Shown piece after piece: positions 24,981-34,321 of a DNA stretch of 64,000 bases. The notes under the pieces were generated by a model. That model ran no database searches. It was not told the origin of the DNA and saw only the letters and a program-made list of their open reading frames with translations. This stretch comes from Geopsychrobacter electrodiphilus DSM 16401 (GTDB lineage: Bacteria; Desulfobacterota; Desulfuromonadia; Desulfuromonadales; Geopsychrobacteraceae), in contig NZ_ARWE01000001.1 in NCBI RefSeq assembly GCF_000384395.1, positions 3,136,501-3,200,500 on the forward strand, read 5' to 3'. Position numbers and translations under genes: made by a program. The first letter of the stretch is position 1, and every line of letters starts with the position of its first letter.

Positions 24981-25001
24981 TCTAACGTCTTAAATGTTAG
25001 A
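24981..25001. promoter_or_regulatory. Palindromic operator upstream of the HTH-NosL-like gene
   Basis: TCTAAC at 24981-24986 and GTTAGA at 24996-25001 form a perfect inverted repeat with a 9-base centre, directly before the minus-strand start codon. Inferred autoregulatory site. Confidence 0.55.
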
Positions 25002-25131
25002 CTACCGATCGAAGAAGCGAACGTATTTTAACATAAGATCATCACAAAACAGGGTCATAATAGACCCGGCTTGTCTAAACTAAAAATGATTTATCCTCAA
25101 TAAAACTTTTTATCTTTAATAAATATTGAAG

Positions 25132-25160
25132 TTGACATTTTGTACCATGTCCGCTATACC
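25132..25160 (+). promoter_or_regulatory. Promoter of the XRE-cupin / methylmalonyl-CoA operon
   Basis: TTGACA (25132-25137), a 17-base spacer and TATACC (25155-25160). The start point would be about 34 bases before the ATG at 25201. Confidence 0.65.
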
Positions 25161-25200
25161 CGAGAGGATATAAAACCCTATTCTATTTTGTAGGAAATCC

Positions 25201-25761
25201 ATGGAATTCAATATTGGTAAAAAGATCAAGTATCTCCGCAAGGAGCGTAAACTGACCTTGCAGGATGTCGCTACAGAAACCGGCTTCTCTCCGGCACTGA
25301 TCTCACAAATCGAGAACAATAATGTCTCTCCGCCAATCGCGACCCTGTCTAAAATTGCGCGCTTCTTCGATGTCAAGATGAGCTTCTTTTTCGAAGAAGG
25401 TGAAGCGATAGCAAAATACGAAATTGTCCATAAGACGGATCGGCGCATTGTCAGTCGGGTCATCTCGAAAGATGGCACCGGGCACGGATACACTTACGAA
25501 ACCCTTTCATACCGCAAAAGCAACAAGAAGATGGAACCTTTTCTGTTAACCGTCTCAGAGCGCGCAACCGAAGAAACGCTCTACAACCACGAAGGGGAAG
25601 AATTCCTGCTGATCCTGAAAGGCGAAGCCGAACTCCTGCTCGACGATGAACGTTTTGAACTTAAAGAAGGCGATGCAGCCTACTTCGATTCATCGGTCAA
25701 GCACCGCCTCCTCTCCAAAGGAGAAGGCACAGTCGAAGTTCTGGCTGTTGTCACCCGCTGA
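25201..25761 (+). CDS. XRE-family regulator with C-terminal cupin domain
   Basis: A 186-residue transcription factor. Residues 5-60 form a Cro/C1-type HTH (IKYLRKERKLTLQDVATETGF ... LISQIENNNVSPPIATLSKIARFF). Residues 110-183 form a cupin barrel (NHEGEEFLLILKGEAELLLDD ... LKEGDAAYFDSSVKHR) that normally binds a small effector. It precedes the methylmalonyl-CoA mutase gene by 91 bases in the same direction. By position it should control the propionate/methylmalonyl-CoA pathway in response to a pathway metabolite; the effector is unknown. Confidence 0.88.
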   Translation: MEFNIGKKIKYLRKERKLTLQDVATETGFSPALISQIENNNVSPPIATLSKIARFFDVKMSFFFEEGEAIAKYEIVHKTDRRIVSRVISKDGTGHGYTYETLSYRKSNKKMEPFLLTVSERATEETLYNHEGEEFLLILKGEAELLLDDERFELKEGDAAYFDSSVKHRLLSKGEGTVEVLAVVTR

Positions 25762-25852
25762 TCCACCTATCGCTTCTAATCAGAGGACATCACAACTCAA
25801 GCGTAATCCTCATCCCTTAATAAAAATAAAAACGTAGACGAAAGGAACCGCT

Positions 25853-27991
25853 ATGAGCAGTTTCGAGAAAAAAAACCTGTCAGACTGGGAAACCCTGGCC
25901 AAAAAAGAGCGAAAAACCGACGACCTCACCAGCTTCAAATGGGAAACCCCGGAAGGGATTTCAGTTAAACCACTCTATACCGCAGCCGATACCGCGGGGC
26001 TGGACACCGCTGACACCCTGCCGGGGATGGCCCCCTTTGTCCGCGGACCGATGGCCACCATGTACGCCGGACGACCCTGGACCGTGCGCCAGTATGCCGG
26101 GTTCTCCACCGCAGAAGAGTCGAACGCCTTCTATAAGCGCAACCTCGCAGGTGGGCAGCAGGGACTTTCCGTTGCCTTCGATCTGGCCACCCATCGCGGC
26201 TACGATTCTGATCATCCGCGGGTTGAAGGGGATGTCGGCAAGGCCGGGGTGGCCATCGACTCGGTCGAGGATATGAAGATCCTCTTCAGCGACATCCCCC
26301 TCGATAAGGTTTCGGTCTCAATGACCATGAACGGCGCAGTGCTGCCGATCATGGCCAACTACATTGTCGCCGCTGAAGAGCAGGGGGTCAGTGAAGATAA
26401 ACTGGCCGGCACCATCCAGAATGACATTCTTAAAGAATTTATGGTGCGCAACACTTACATCTATCCCCCCGCGCCTTCGATGCGTATCATCGGCGATATT
26501 ATCGAGTACACCAGCCAGAGAATGCCGAAGTTCAACTCGATCTCAATCTCCGGCTATCATATCCAGGAGGCTGGCGCCAACAACGCGTTAGAGCTCGCCT
26601 TCACCCTTGCCGATGGTGTTGAATACGTGCGCAGCGCCGTCGCCAAAGGCCTGGATGTAGATTCCTTCGCCCCCCGGCTGTCATTCTTCTTCGCCATCGG
26701 TATGAACTTCTTCATGGAAGCCTCCAAGCTGCGCGCTGCGCGTTATCTCTGGGCCAAACTGATGAAAGAGTTCAATCCAAAGAATCCCAAATCGTCGATG
26801 CTGCGTACCCACTGCCAGACCAGCGGCTGGTCGCTGACCGAGCAAGACCCCTACAACAACGTCATCCGCACCACCATTGAGGCGATGGCTGCGGTTCTGG
26901 GAGGCACCCAGTCGTTGCACACCAACGCCCTCGATGAAGCGATCGCCCTGCCGACCGACCACAGTGCACGCATCGCCCGCAACACCCAACTGGTCATTCA
27001 GGAGGAGTCGGGAATCTGTAATGTCGTCGATCCCCTCGGCGGATCCTACTATGTCGAGAGCCTGACCAAGGGGCTGATCGATGAAGCACAGAAGATTCTG
27101 GATGAGATCGAAGGCCTCGGTGGCATGACCAAAGCAATCGAAACGGGGATGCCGAAACTGCGTATCGAGGAATCGGCGGCCAAGAAGCAGGCTGCCATCG
27201 ATTCAGGCCGCGATGTCATCGTCGGGGTCAACAAGTACAAACTGGCCAAAGAAGACCCGATTGAGGTGCTTGATGTCGATAACGCTGCAGTTCGTGAGGG
27301 ACAGATCGCCCGACTTAAAAAGATGCGCGCCACACGCGATGAAGCGGCATGCCAGCAGGCACTTGCCGACATCACGACAGCATGTGAGAATGGTAGCGGC
27401 AACCTGCTCGATCTCAGCGTTAAGGCTGCACGCCTGAGGGCTTCGATCGGCGAGATCTCCGACGCCATGGAAAAAACCTTCGGCCGCCATCGCGCCGAGA
27501 TCAAACTTGTTTCAGGAGCCTACGCATCCGTGGTTGAAAGCGACAGCGATTTCAATGAACTCAAGCAGCGAATCGACGCCTTCGCCGAAAAAGATGGTCG
27601 TCGCCCGCGCATCCTGATTGCCAAAATGGGGCAGGATGGTCATGACCGCGGCGCCAAGGTCGTCGCCACCGCTTACGCCGACGCCGGCTTCGACGTCGAC
27701 ATGGGACCGTTGTTCCAGACCCCGGAAGAGGCTGCCAAGATGGCCGTCGAAAACGACGTCCACGTGGTCGGCGTTTCCAGCCTCGCAGCAGGGCACAAAA
27801 CCCTGGTCCCGCAGCTAGTGGCAGAACTCAAAAAACTCGGAGCCGACGATATTGTCGTCGTCTGTGGCGGTGTTATTCCACGGCAGGATTACACTGAGCT
27901 GTATGCCGCCGGCGCCGCCAAAATTTTCGGTCCCGGCACCCCGATCACCGTCTCGGCTGGGCAGACATTGGATGCTATTGAAGGGAAGTAG
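25853..27991 (+). CDS. Methylmalonyl-CoA mutase
   Basis: A 712-residue adenosylcobalamin enzyme that interconverts succinyl-CoA and (R)-methylmalonyl-CoA. The catalytic TIM barrel fills residues 1 to about 560 with motifs [33 protein letters not shown] and [19 protein letters not shown]. The C-terminal B12-binding domain (about 580-712) has the base-off signature [16 protein letters not shown] (D-x-H-x-x-G) and GGVIPRQDY. Catalytic and cobalamin domains are in one chain. Start ATG 25853 has AAAGGA 7 bases upstream. With the downstream meaB and epimerase it forms a propionate oxidation/succinate-to-propionate module. Confidence 0.96.
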   Translation: MSSFEKKNLSDWETLAKKERKTDDLTSFKWETPEGISVKPLYTAADTAGLDTADTLPGMAPFVRGPMATMYAGRPWTVRQYAGFSTAEESNAFYKRNLAGGQQGLSVAFDLATHRGYDSDHPRVEGDVGKAGVAIDSVEDMKILFSDIPLDKVSVSMTMNGAVLPIMANYIVAAEEQGVSEDKLAGTIQNDILKEFMVRNTYIYPPAPSMRIIGDIIEYTSQRMPKFNSISISGYHIQEAGANNALELAFTLADGVEYVRSAVAKGLDVDSFAPRLSFFFAIGMNFFMEASKLRAARYLWAKLMKEFNPKNPKSSMLRTHCQTSGWSLTEQDPYNNVIRTTIEAMAAVLGGTQSLHTNALDEAIALPTDHSARIARNTQLVIQEESGICNVVDPLGGSYYVESLTKGLIDEAQKILDEIEGLGGMTKAIETGMPKLRIEESAAKKQAAIDSGRDVIVGVNKYKLAKEDPIEVLDVDNAAVREGQIARLKKMRATRDEAACQQALADITTACENGSGNLLDLSVKAARLRASIGEISDAMEKTFGRHRAEIKLVSGAYASVVESDSDFNELKQRIDAFAEKDGRRPRILIAKMGQDGHDRGAKVVATAYADAGFDVDMGPLFQTPEEAAKMAVENDVHVVGVSSLAAGHKTLVPQLVAELKKLGADDIVVVCGGVIPRQDYTELYAAGAAKIFGPGTPITVSAGQTLDAIEGK

Positions 27992-28009
27992 GTCTCAATC
28001 CGACAAAAA

Positions 28010-28115
28010 GCTAAACTCAACTCGCGCAAAGTCTCAAAGGCGCCAAGAAAGCCCATAAGAACCTAAGATATTTTGGCCTTCTTTGCGTCTTTGCGACTCG
28101 CCTAAAAGCGTCTAA
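28010..28115. repeat. Imperfect inverted repeat of the TTTGCGTCTTTGCG type
   Basis: The left arm CGCAAAGTCTCAAAGGCGCC and the right arm GGCCTTCTTTGCGTC-TTTGCG pair imperfectly. Similar TTTGCGTCTTTGCG runs are scattered in intergenic regions of many bacterial genomes. It occupies most of the gap between the mutase and meaB. Confidence 0.5.
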
Positions 28116-28166
28116 TTCTGGTTAGTGAGCAAAAGCGAACGAGCGCGAGGTCAAGGGTTATAAACT

Positions 28167-29147
28167 TTGCCAAAAATCAAACAAATAGCCGAAGGCGTGC
28201 GCACCGGCAACATCCGCGCGCTGGCCAAAGCGATCACCCTGATCGAAAGTCGCAACCCCGAGCATTCGCGAGCTGCCACCACCCTGCTTGACGAGTTATT
28301 GGCCGATTCGGGCAAGGCAATCAGGGTCGGCATCAGCGGCGTCCCCGGCGTCGGTAAAAGCACCCTGATCGAAGCGCTGGGGATGATGTTGATCGCACAG
28401 GGGCATCGCATCGCGATTCTCGCGGTCGACCCCAGTTCACAGATTTCCGGTGGCTCAATCCTCGGCGATAAAACCCGTATGGAACTACTGTCCCGCGAAA
28501 AGAACGCCTTTATCCGTCCCTCCCCCAGCAGCGGCACCCTTGGCGGCGTCGCGCGTAAAACCCGTGAAACCATGCTGCTCTGTGAAGCCGCCGGGTACGA
28601 TATCATCATCGTCGAAACCGTCGGGGTCGGTCAGTCGGAGATTACCGTCGCTTCAATGGTCGACTTTTTCCTGCTGTTGCAGCTCAGCAATGCCGGGGAT
28701 GAACTGCAGGGGATCAAAAAAGGGGTGATGGAGATCGCCGACGCGATTCTGATCAACAAGGCCGAAGGCGAAAACCGCCCGCGCGCCGAACTCGCCCGTC
28801 AGCAGTACGAAAACGCCTTACATCTGCTAAAGCCCAAAAGCAAAAACTGGCAGGTTCCGGCCCTGATGTGCAGCGCCCTCCACAACCAGGGAATTCAGGA
28901 AATCTGGTGGACAATCACCAATTTCACCGAGACCCTGAAGCAGAGCGGCGAGTTTGATGAAAAACGCCGCCTGCAGGCTCACGACTGGATGTGGACCCTG
29001 GTCATCGACGATCTCAAAGATCTCTTCACCCGCGACACAGCCGTAGCTGCGCTACTGCCTCGCTTGCAGGCTGGCGTCGGTCAAGGCACGACAACCCCCA
29101 GCGGCGCAGCCAGGCGGCTCATTGCGGCTTTCCGCAGAAACCTCTAA
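28167..29147 (+). CDS. meaB: Methylmalonyl-CoA mutase-associated GTPase MeaB
   Basis: A 326-residue G3E-type P-loop GTPase that loads and protects the cobalamin of the mutase. Walker A is GVPGVGKSTLIEALG (about residues 56-70), switch and Walker B regions are AVDPSSQISGGSILGDKTRM and IIVETVGVGQSE, and the guanine motif is NKAEGENR. The start is TTG 28167 with CAAGGG about 10 bases upstream; no better in-frame codon lies close by. It sits 175 bases after the mutase, separated by a dispersed repeat, and 46 bases before the epimerase. Confidence 0.93.
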   Translation: MPKIKQIAEGVRTGNIRALAKAITLIESRNPEHSRAATTLLDELLADSGKAIRVGISGVPGVGKSTLIEALGMMLIAQGHRIAILAVDPSSQISGGSILGDKTRMELLSREKNAFIRPSPSSGTLGGVARKTRETMLLCEAAGYDIIIVETVGVGQSEITVASMVDFFLLLQLSNAGDELQGIKKGVMEIADAILINKAEGENRPRAELARQQYENALHLLKPKSKNWQVPALMCSALHNQGIQEIWWTITNFTETLKQSGEFDEKRRLQAHDWMWTLVIDDLKDLFTRDTAVAALLPRLQAGVGQGTTTPSGAARRLIAAFRRNL

Positions 29148-29193
29148 TCCTCATACGGAACTCATCCAAAGCTAACAATCGGGAGCGATAACC

Positions 29194-29601
29194 ATGACCA
29201 AAAAAATTAACCACATCGGTATTGCAGTAAAAAACCTCGAAACGGCTGTCCCCTTTTATCGCGACACTCTGGGGATGACCTTCGAAGGAACCGAAGAAGT
29301 GACAGAACAGAAAGTACGTGTCGCATTTCTTAAAATCGGAGAGAGTCGCATCGAATTACTGGAGCCGACCTCAGCTGACTCGCCGGTGACCAAGTTTTTA
29401 GAAAAGAATGGCGAAGGGATTCACCATATCGCCTACGAGGTCGACAACTTGGCCGCCACGCTTCTTGAACTGCAGCAGAAGGACGTACGCTTGATCGACC
29501 AAACCCCGCGCACCGGGGCGCACGGTGCAAGCATTGCCTTTATTCACCCTAAAGCCAGTGGCGGGGTGTTAACTGAACTCTGCCAATCAGCTCGGCACTG
29601 A
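29194..29601 (+). CDS. mce: Methylmalonyl-CoA epimerase
   Basis: A 135-residue VOC-fold enzyme that epimerises (2S)- and (2R)-methylmalonyl-CoA. It has the N-terminal KINHIGIAVKNLETAVPFYRD with the first metal His (H7), the second His in GEGIHHIAYEV, and a C-terminal Glu in GGVLTELCQ, the metal and base residues of the family. GGGAG precedes the ATG. Together with the mutase and MeaB it completes the branch between propionyl-CoA carboxylation and succinyl-CoA. Confidence 0.94.
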   Translation: MTKKINHIGIAVKNLETAVPFYRDTLGMTFEGTEEVTEQKVRVAFLKIGESRIELLEPTSADSPVTKFLEKNGEGIHHIAYEVDNLAATLLELQQKDVRLIDQTPRTGAHGASIAFIHPKASGGVLTELCQSARH

Positions 29602-29820
29602 CAAACAACGTTATAAATACAATTTCTTCTTTTATTGCCAAATGTTAAGGCAAGTTAGTATTTTTTATCTTGACTTAATTTCGGGTAAAAATATACTGAC
29701 CTCGCAATTATAGAACAGACTTGGGGGCAACCTCGCCCGGTTCAGTCTTGACAGGAAATGAAAGACTGATAAACTCCGCGGCGAAACGTTACCAACCAAA
29801 GTAGCCGGGAGATTTGCTCT

Positions 29821-30318
29821 ATGAAATTTTGTTTTCTACTCATATCGATGCTTATCACCATCGGTTGTGCAAACCCGGCCCTCGCACTTCTGAATGCCGG
29901 CGATACTGCTCCTGATTTCAACGCGCAGACCCTTGATGGCCATGAGGTTTCTCTCAGCAGCTTTAAAGGAAAACTCCTCCTGATTGAGCTGGGGACCACC
30001 TGGTGCCCAGCATGTAACGAGTTGGCGCACCAGATTGAAAAAATACGGCCGTTCCTCAAAAAAAAGGGTGTGACTTTTATCTCGGCCTACCTCGCAGACT
30101 CCGCTGCCAGCATCAAGTCACACCTGAAAGACGAGGGTCTCAAAGCAGCAGATGAGACTATGATCGACGACGGTGAGGCGCGCACCAGCTACAGCATATT
30201 TACCATCCCGCGCCTGCTGTTGATCGACAAAGATTTCAAAATTGTTTTCGATGAAATGATGCTCGACAGCAGTCAACTAAAACAAAGGATCGATGCTCAT
30301 CTTCAAGGCAGGAGCTGA
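29821..30318 (+). CDS. TlpA-like periplasmic thioredoxin-fold protein
   Basis: A 165-residue exported protein. The signal peptide MKFCFLLISMLITIGCANPALA has a lipobox-like GCA, so it might be lipidated at Cys17. The mature part is an AhpC/TSA-TlpA fold: NAGDTAPDFNAQTLDGHEVSLSSFKGK, the redox pair TWCPACNEL (CPAC, about residues 61-64) and the cis-Pro region FTIPRLLLIDKD. It likely reduces or exchanges disulfides, for example in cytochrome c maturation. GGAG lies 8 bases before the ATG. The gene is monocistronic by context. Confidence 0.85.
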   Translation: MKFCFLLISMLITIGCANPALALLNAGDTAPDFNAQTLDGHEVSLSSFKGKLLLIELGTTWCPACNELAHQIEKIRPFLKKKGVTFISAYLADSAASIKSHLKDEGLKAADETMIDDGEARTSYSIFTIPRLLLIDKDFKIVFDEMMLDSSQLKQRIDAHLQGRS

Positions 30319-30340
30319 GCAGTAACAACTAAGGGTTTGC

Positions 30341-30379
30341 GCTTGTCATACTGGTAACTGTGTTATATAACCGACAAGC
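30341..30379 (+). terminator. Hairpin downstream of the TlpA-like gene
   Basis: GCTTGTC (30341-30347) pairs with GACAAGC (30373-30379) and a weaker inner stem GGTAAC/ATAACC is possible. No clear T tract follows, so it is a weak terminator or a 3' stabilising structure. Confidence 0.4.
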
Positions 30380-30562
30380 CTGTGGCACAAAAGCAACAAC
30401 AACAGAATAAAACACTGCTTCAGCATTTGACCATATGCTACAAAAAAACAACGGGATTCCGGCACATTAAACGCCTGGAGTTAAAAGCCAAACATGTTGG
30501 CATCTTTAGTGCTCTAAGCATTCGGTGTCCATAGGGGAACAGTCCGTATGAGCTCCCCTTGG

Positions 30563-30578
30563 TTCTATTTTAATAGAA
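30563..30578. repeat. TTCTATT-TT-AATAGAA palindrome
   Basis: A perfect 7-base inverted repeat with a 2-base centre, 33 bases upstream of the small lipoprotein start codon. Possible operator. Confidence 0.35.
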
Positions 30579-30611
30579 TGGCAATAACAAGCTCCAGGGA
30601 GGGCTTCAGAC

Positions 30612-30749
30612 TTGATCAAAACCATCACCACCCTTGCCCTGATAATTTTGTTGGTCTCAGCTCTGAGCGCCTGTGCGCCGTTCAAGAAATCCCCCACACG
30701 GGTCAAGTGCCCGGCCTGCGGTTATGAATTTGATGTTCCACAGTCGTGA
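30612..30749 (+). CDS. Small lipoprotein with a CPACG zinc-ribbon-like tail
   Basis: A 45-residue protein starting at TTG 30612 with GGGAGG 9 bases upstream. The signal MIKTITTLALIILLVSALSAC ends in a lipobox LSAC (C21). The 24-residue mature part is APFKKSPTRVKCPACGYEFDVPQS, containing one C-P-A-C-G-Y knuckle. A single CxxC cannot make a full zinc ribbon alone, so it may dimerise or bind a thiophilic metal or haem edge. I know no family for it. It lies 117 bases before the porin gene in the same direction. Confidence 0.6.
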   Translation: MIKTITTLALIILLVSALSACAPFKKSPTRVKCPACGYEFDVPQS

Positions 30750-30866
30750 GCCACTCGGTATCGACGACTTTTGAGCAATTTATAGATTAGGTTTCAACCG
30801 ACCAGTAGGTCACAAATCGCCGAATTGTTCGGCACATTCCTAACCCTTTTGTAAGGAGGAAACACC

Positions 30867-32195
30867 ATGAGTAAGTTTCTGAAAGTTATGATCGTCCTGC
30901 TGACGATCGCTGCAATGGCTTCACCGGCCATGGCAGAAATCAAATTGAACGGCTACTACCGTCTACAAGGTACGGTACAGAGTCCTACCGATGGTTCCGC
31001 TGCAGCGTACCAAGGTCAGTTTGAAAATTTTCTCACCACCCCCGCTAACAAAACCGCTGGTAACAACGCCTTTTTTGACCAGCGCCTGCGCCTGAAAATG
31101 ACCGATAACCTCAACGACAACATCAGCGTTGTCTATTACGGCGAACTCGACGCCCCCTTCGGCGCTAAAAGCAGCAAGCTGTCTGCCGGGAATGGCGGCC
31201 AGTTGAGCGCTGATGGTAACATGCTCGAGACCAAAAACTTCTATGTCGACTTCAAAGTTCCGAGCAGCGACTGGAGCGTGCGTACTGGTATTCAGGGCTT
31301 CGGCTTCGGTCACTACGAAAGCTTCGTCACCGATGACGACATGACCGGCATCTCGACGCGCGGCACTGTTGGTCCGATCGCCTTGACTGCTGGCTGGTTC
31401 GTATGGAATCGCGGCCAATTCAGCGAGTCCGCAGGCGTTAACTTCTACTCCCTCAATGGCGAAATGAAGGTCAACGATCAGCTCAAATTTGGCCTGACTG
31501 CCGCTGACGTTAAAAACGACAGCGCCGCGGCTAAAAATGGTACTGCAGCTAAAACCGACGACTGGTACTATGGCGCCTATGGTGACTTCACCATGGCTAA
31601 AATTGGCTTCGCCGGTTCGTTGCTCTTCCGCAACGCTGTTGGCCAAGACAATAACTTAACTGATGGCCAGACTTTCATGCTCAACCTCTATGCCAAAGCC
31701 AAGCTCGCTAACGCCGGCAACATCAAGGTGCACGGCATCTACATCCCGGCCGACACCAGCAGCAAGCAGAACGACCGCTTCTCAGCCAACCAGGCTGGCT
31801 ATGAACTCCCGAGCGACAACCTGATGATCTTCGGCACCGATGCCTATTACAACAACGGTTCCCAGGGTGGTCTGGCCGTATATAGCAGTGCATACGCAGG
31901 CTATGGCCTGATGGCTCTGATGGTTTCGGGCGACTACAAACTGCCTGAGGCTGCTTACCTCAAATACGGCGCCGGCTACTTCATGGCAGCCGACAAGTCA
32001 CCGACCCACGGTGTCGCTAAAGACAATGCAAACCTCGGCGCTGAATTTGATGCCATGGTTGGCAAGAAATTTGCTGAAAAATACGACCTCAGCCTGCGTG
32101 GCGCTTACGGCCTTCTGGGCGACTTCTACAAGGTTGGTGGGCAAAGCCCGGATGACCTTTACAAAGTCGTTGCAATGCTGAACGTCAGCTTCTAA
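30867..32195 (+). CDS. Outer-membrane porin-like beta-barrel protein
   Basis: A 442-residue exported protein. The signal peptide (residues 1-23, ending SPAMA) is followed by amphipathic beta strands throughout: IKLNGYYRLQGTV, NISVVYYGELDAPFG, GFAGSLLFRNAVG, ISTRGTVGPIALTAGWF. It ends in the C-terminal strand VVAMLNVSF, whose last Phe is the outer-membrane assembly signal. AAGGAGG precedes the ATG. It fits the large, sequence-variable porin group of Desulfuromonadales. The pore substrate is unknown. A strong terminator follows. Confidence 0.8.
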   Translation: MSKFLKVMIVLLTIAAMASPAMAEIKLNGYYRLQGTVQSPTDGSAAAYQGQFENFLTTPANKTAGNNAFFDQRLRLKMTDNLNDNISVVYYGELDAPFGAKSSKLSAGNGGQLSADGNMLETKNFYVDFKVPSSDWSVRTGIQGFGFGHYESFVTDDDMTGISTRGTVGPIALTAGWFVWNRGQFSESAGVNFYSLNGEMKVNDQLKFGLTAADVKNDSAAAKNGTAAKTDDWYYGAYGDFTMAKIGFAGSLLFRNAVGQDNNLTDGQTFMLNLYAKAKLANAGNIKVHGIYIPADTSSKQNDRFSANQAGYELPSDNLMIFGTDAYYNNGSQGGLAVYSSAYAGYGLMALMVSGDYKLPEAAYLKYGAGYFMAADKSPTHGVAKDNANLGAEFDAMVGKKFAEKYDLSLRGAYGLLGDFYKVGGQSPDDLYKVVAMLNVSF

Positions 32196-32226
32196 TTGCT
32201 CAAAAAAAATTAGTTATGCTAGTATG

Positions 32227-32256
32227 CGGTCGGGCCTCGTGCCCGACCGTTTTTTT
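32227..32256 (+). terminator. Intrinsic terminator after the porin gene
   Basis: CGGTCGGGC pairs with GCCCGACCG around a CTCGT loop and is followed by seven T. Confidence 0.92.
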
Positions 32257-32292
32257 GTTCATGTCCCCTGTCAGCCCTGGAGCCGATCAAAA

Positions 32293-34038
32293 ATGTCATC
32301 ACTTAAAACTCTGACGTTTCTCCTGCTTCTCACCTGCACCCTCGGCGTCCCCTCAGTGGCGAAAGCCCTTCCGTCTGAGATTGCCCACAACCTGAAGCCA
32401 CTTGACGGGGTAATTGTGTTGCCGATCGATGGCGAGTATCTGATTGACCTCGACGCCTCCAAGGGTGTGGCTGTGGGAGACATCTTTTCGATCATCACCC
32501 CAGGTCCGGCAATTATCCACCCGGTAACCGGCGCGGTGATCGGCTCTCTCGACAAGGTGGAGGGTTGGCTCGAAGTTACCCGGATTAAAAGTGGTTATTC
32601 CTACGCCCGACCGCTGAACCCAAAAATCACATTCACCAAGGGAACCCGGATTCATCGCTTCAAGGACCTGCCGGCGGTTTTCTGGGATTATAGCGGCAGC
32701 GGCGAAAAGCTCTTCGATGAGTTGCGCACCGCCCTCCCCCAACTGGAATGGAACAGCTATGCCAAAGATCAGACTTCACGTCCGACTGAGCCTGCGCAGG
32801 TGGCTTTTGCCACCCCGGTGCTGACCTTCATTGATCAAGGGGGACAACTTCAGGTGAGAGGCGCGAGCTTTCAGCTGCTTGGGCAGTATGCCTTGCCCGC
32901 CCTGGTCGCACCGACGTTACAGGGAGCAACCGCTGCGACCTCGCTTCTCCCGTCGGGCCCGGTAGCCGCAATGACCTCTGCCCCCAAGTCCGGGATCGTG
33001 ATTTCCCACCAGGAAGCAACACCGGGCGGAATCGTTCTTAATCAGACCCTGAACACAGATAAAATCTGGTCAGCAGCTGATTTCAAGGGGAACCCGACCG
33101 GGCTCGAGATTGCAGATTTTGATCAGGACGGGCTAAACGATATCGCCATTCTGCACAGGAACGACCTTGAAATTGGTCAGATCACGAATCGCAAATATCA
33201 GCGGACAATTCTGCTTCCGCTGACAGGGATCGAGAGAGCCCTGACCCTTTCAAGCGCCGATCTGGATGGCGATGGACGACCAGAGCTCTTCATCAACGCA
33301 ATGGATGGCGTTAAAGTGGATTCCCTGATTGTTGCCTTTAAGGATGGTAGATTCCAGATCGTTCAAAGCAACCTCCCGTGGTTCCTGCACGCTATTACTA
33401 ACCCCGATGGCAGTAAAATTGTTTTGGGGCAGCGCCTCGGCAACCGCGTCGATATTTTCGACCCCAAGGTTGTCAAGATCGAATTCAAACAAGGCGGCTA
33501 TGCCAGCGCGGGGGAGTATCCCCATCCCTGGCAGACCACTATTTTCTCGTTGCAACCACTCAATAGTGCCGATGGCAAGCCAATTTTCGCTGAAATTTCG
33601 AACAATGATCAGCTCAGACTATTTTCACCACAAGCGGAAGTGTTGTGGGAAAGTTCAACCAACTATGGCGGAAGCGTGGTCTCTTTTGCGCAAGGGGATA
33701 AAAGCGGAGCAAGAGATGCGGCAACGATGTTCATCTCGGTGCAACCGCGGATGGCCTTGTTGGATAGCAACACCATTCTGGTTCCCTCGAACGAAGGCTG
33801 GAAACTCTCTAAAGCTTTGCAATCAATCGGCCCTGGCCAGATTACGGCGCTACGCTCAGACGGCAACAGTATGGTTGAACTCTGGCATACCACGCCGCAA
33901 CAGGGCAGCCTTGCTGACTTTCAATATGCAGACATCGACAATGATCATAAACCTGAGGTTGTCCTGCTTATGCATTACAAAAGTGCAGGATTGCTCAGTA
34001 AAGGAAATGCTGGCTTAAAAGTTTTCGAACTCAACTAG
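32293..34038 (+). CDS. Secreted FG-GAP/VCBS-repeat protein with FlgT-like N-terminal region
   Basis: A 581-residue exported protein. ATG 32293 is used because the open frame begins inside the porin terminator; GGAG lies 10 bases upstream. A signal peptide (MSSLKTLTFLLLLTCTLG...AKA) precedes a region resembling the flagellar FlgT C-terminal or BamB-like beta domain (VGDIFSIITPGPAIIHPVTGAVIG). From about residue 270 there are FG-GAP beta-propeller repeats with calcium-type Asp loops: IADFDQDGLNDIAIL, SADLDGDGRPELFIN and YADIDNDHKPEVVLL. No partner gene is evident. It likely functions in the periplasm or on the surface. Confidence 0.75.
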   Translation: MSSLKTLTFLLLLTCTLGVPSVAKALPSEIAHNLKPLDGVIVLPIDGEYLIDLDASKGVAVGDIFSIITPGPAIIHPVTGAVIGSLDKVEGWLEVTRIKSGYSYARPLNPKITFTKGTRIHRFKDLPAVFWDYSGSGEKLFDELRTALPQLEWNSYAKDQTSRPTEPAQVAFATPVLTFIDQGGQLQVRGASFQLLGQYALPALVAPTLQGATAATSLLPSGPVAAMTSAPKSGIVISHQEATPGGIVLNQTLNTDKIWSAADFKGNPTGLEIADFDQDGLNDIAILHRNDLEIGQITNRKYQRTILLPLTGIERALTLSSADLDGDGRPELFINAMDGVKVDSLIVAFKDGRFQIVQSNLPWFLHAITNPDGSKIVLGQRLGNRVDIFDPKVVKIEFKQGGYASAGEYPHPWQTTIFSLQPLNSADGKPIFAEISNNDQLRLFSPQAEVLWESSTNYGGSVVSFAQGDKSGARDAATMFISVQPRMALLDSNTILVPSNEGWKLSKALQSIGPGQITALRSDGNSMVELWHTTPQQGSLADFQYADIDNDHKPEVVLLMHYKSAGLLSKGNAGLKVFELN

Positions 34039-34058
34039 TCAGTCTGACTAGACTTTTT
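34035..34058 (+). terminator. Terminator overlapping the stop codon of the FG-GAP gene
   Basis: CTAGTCA pairs with TGACTAG around GTC and is followed by ACTTTTT; the gene's TAG is inside the left arm. Confidence 0.65.
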
Positions 34059-34070
34059 AGCACCAATTAA

Positions 34071-34110
34071 TACCGGGCTCCTCATTCACTTTGGATGCCC
34101 GGTATTTTTT
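34071..34110 (+). terminator. Second, tandem intrinsic terminator
   Basis: TACCGGGC pairs with GCCCGGTA around an 18-base loop and is followed by TTTTTT. It reinforces the one at 34035. Confidence 0.8.
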
Positions 34111-34321
34111 TACCTTTCTCTCCCAAGCCTTTCAAACGGCCACTTATATTACGCAGTCAGACATCATACCTGCCAGGCAACCCAGCCATACCAGTTAAGC
34201 TTTAATTGGAAGCTCCTCAAAATATCTAATAGTCGACACCTGGCTGTTGGATATTCTTCACCTTATCTGTTATTAATTTACATAAAATCTACAAGCGCTT
34301 GATTTTAAACATTTTTATTAT

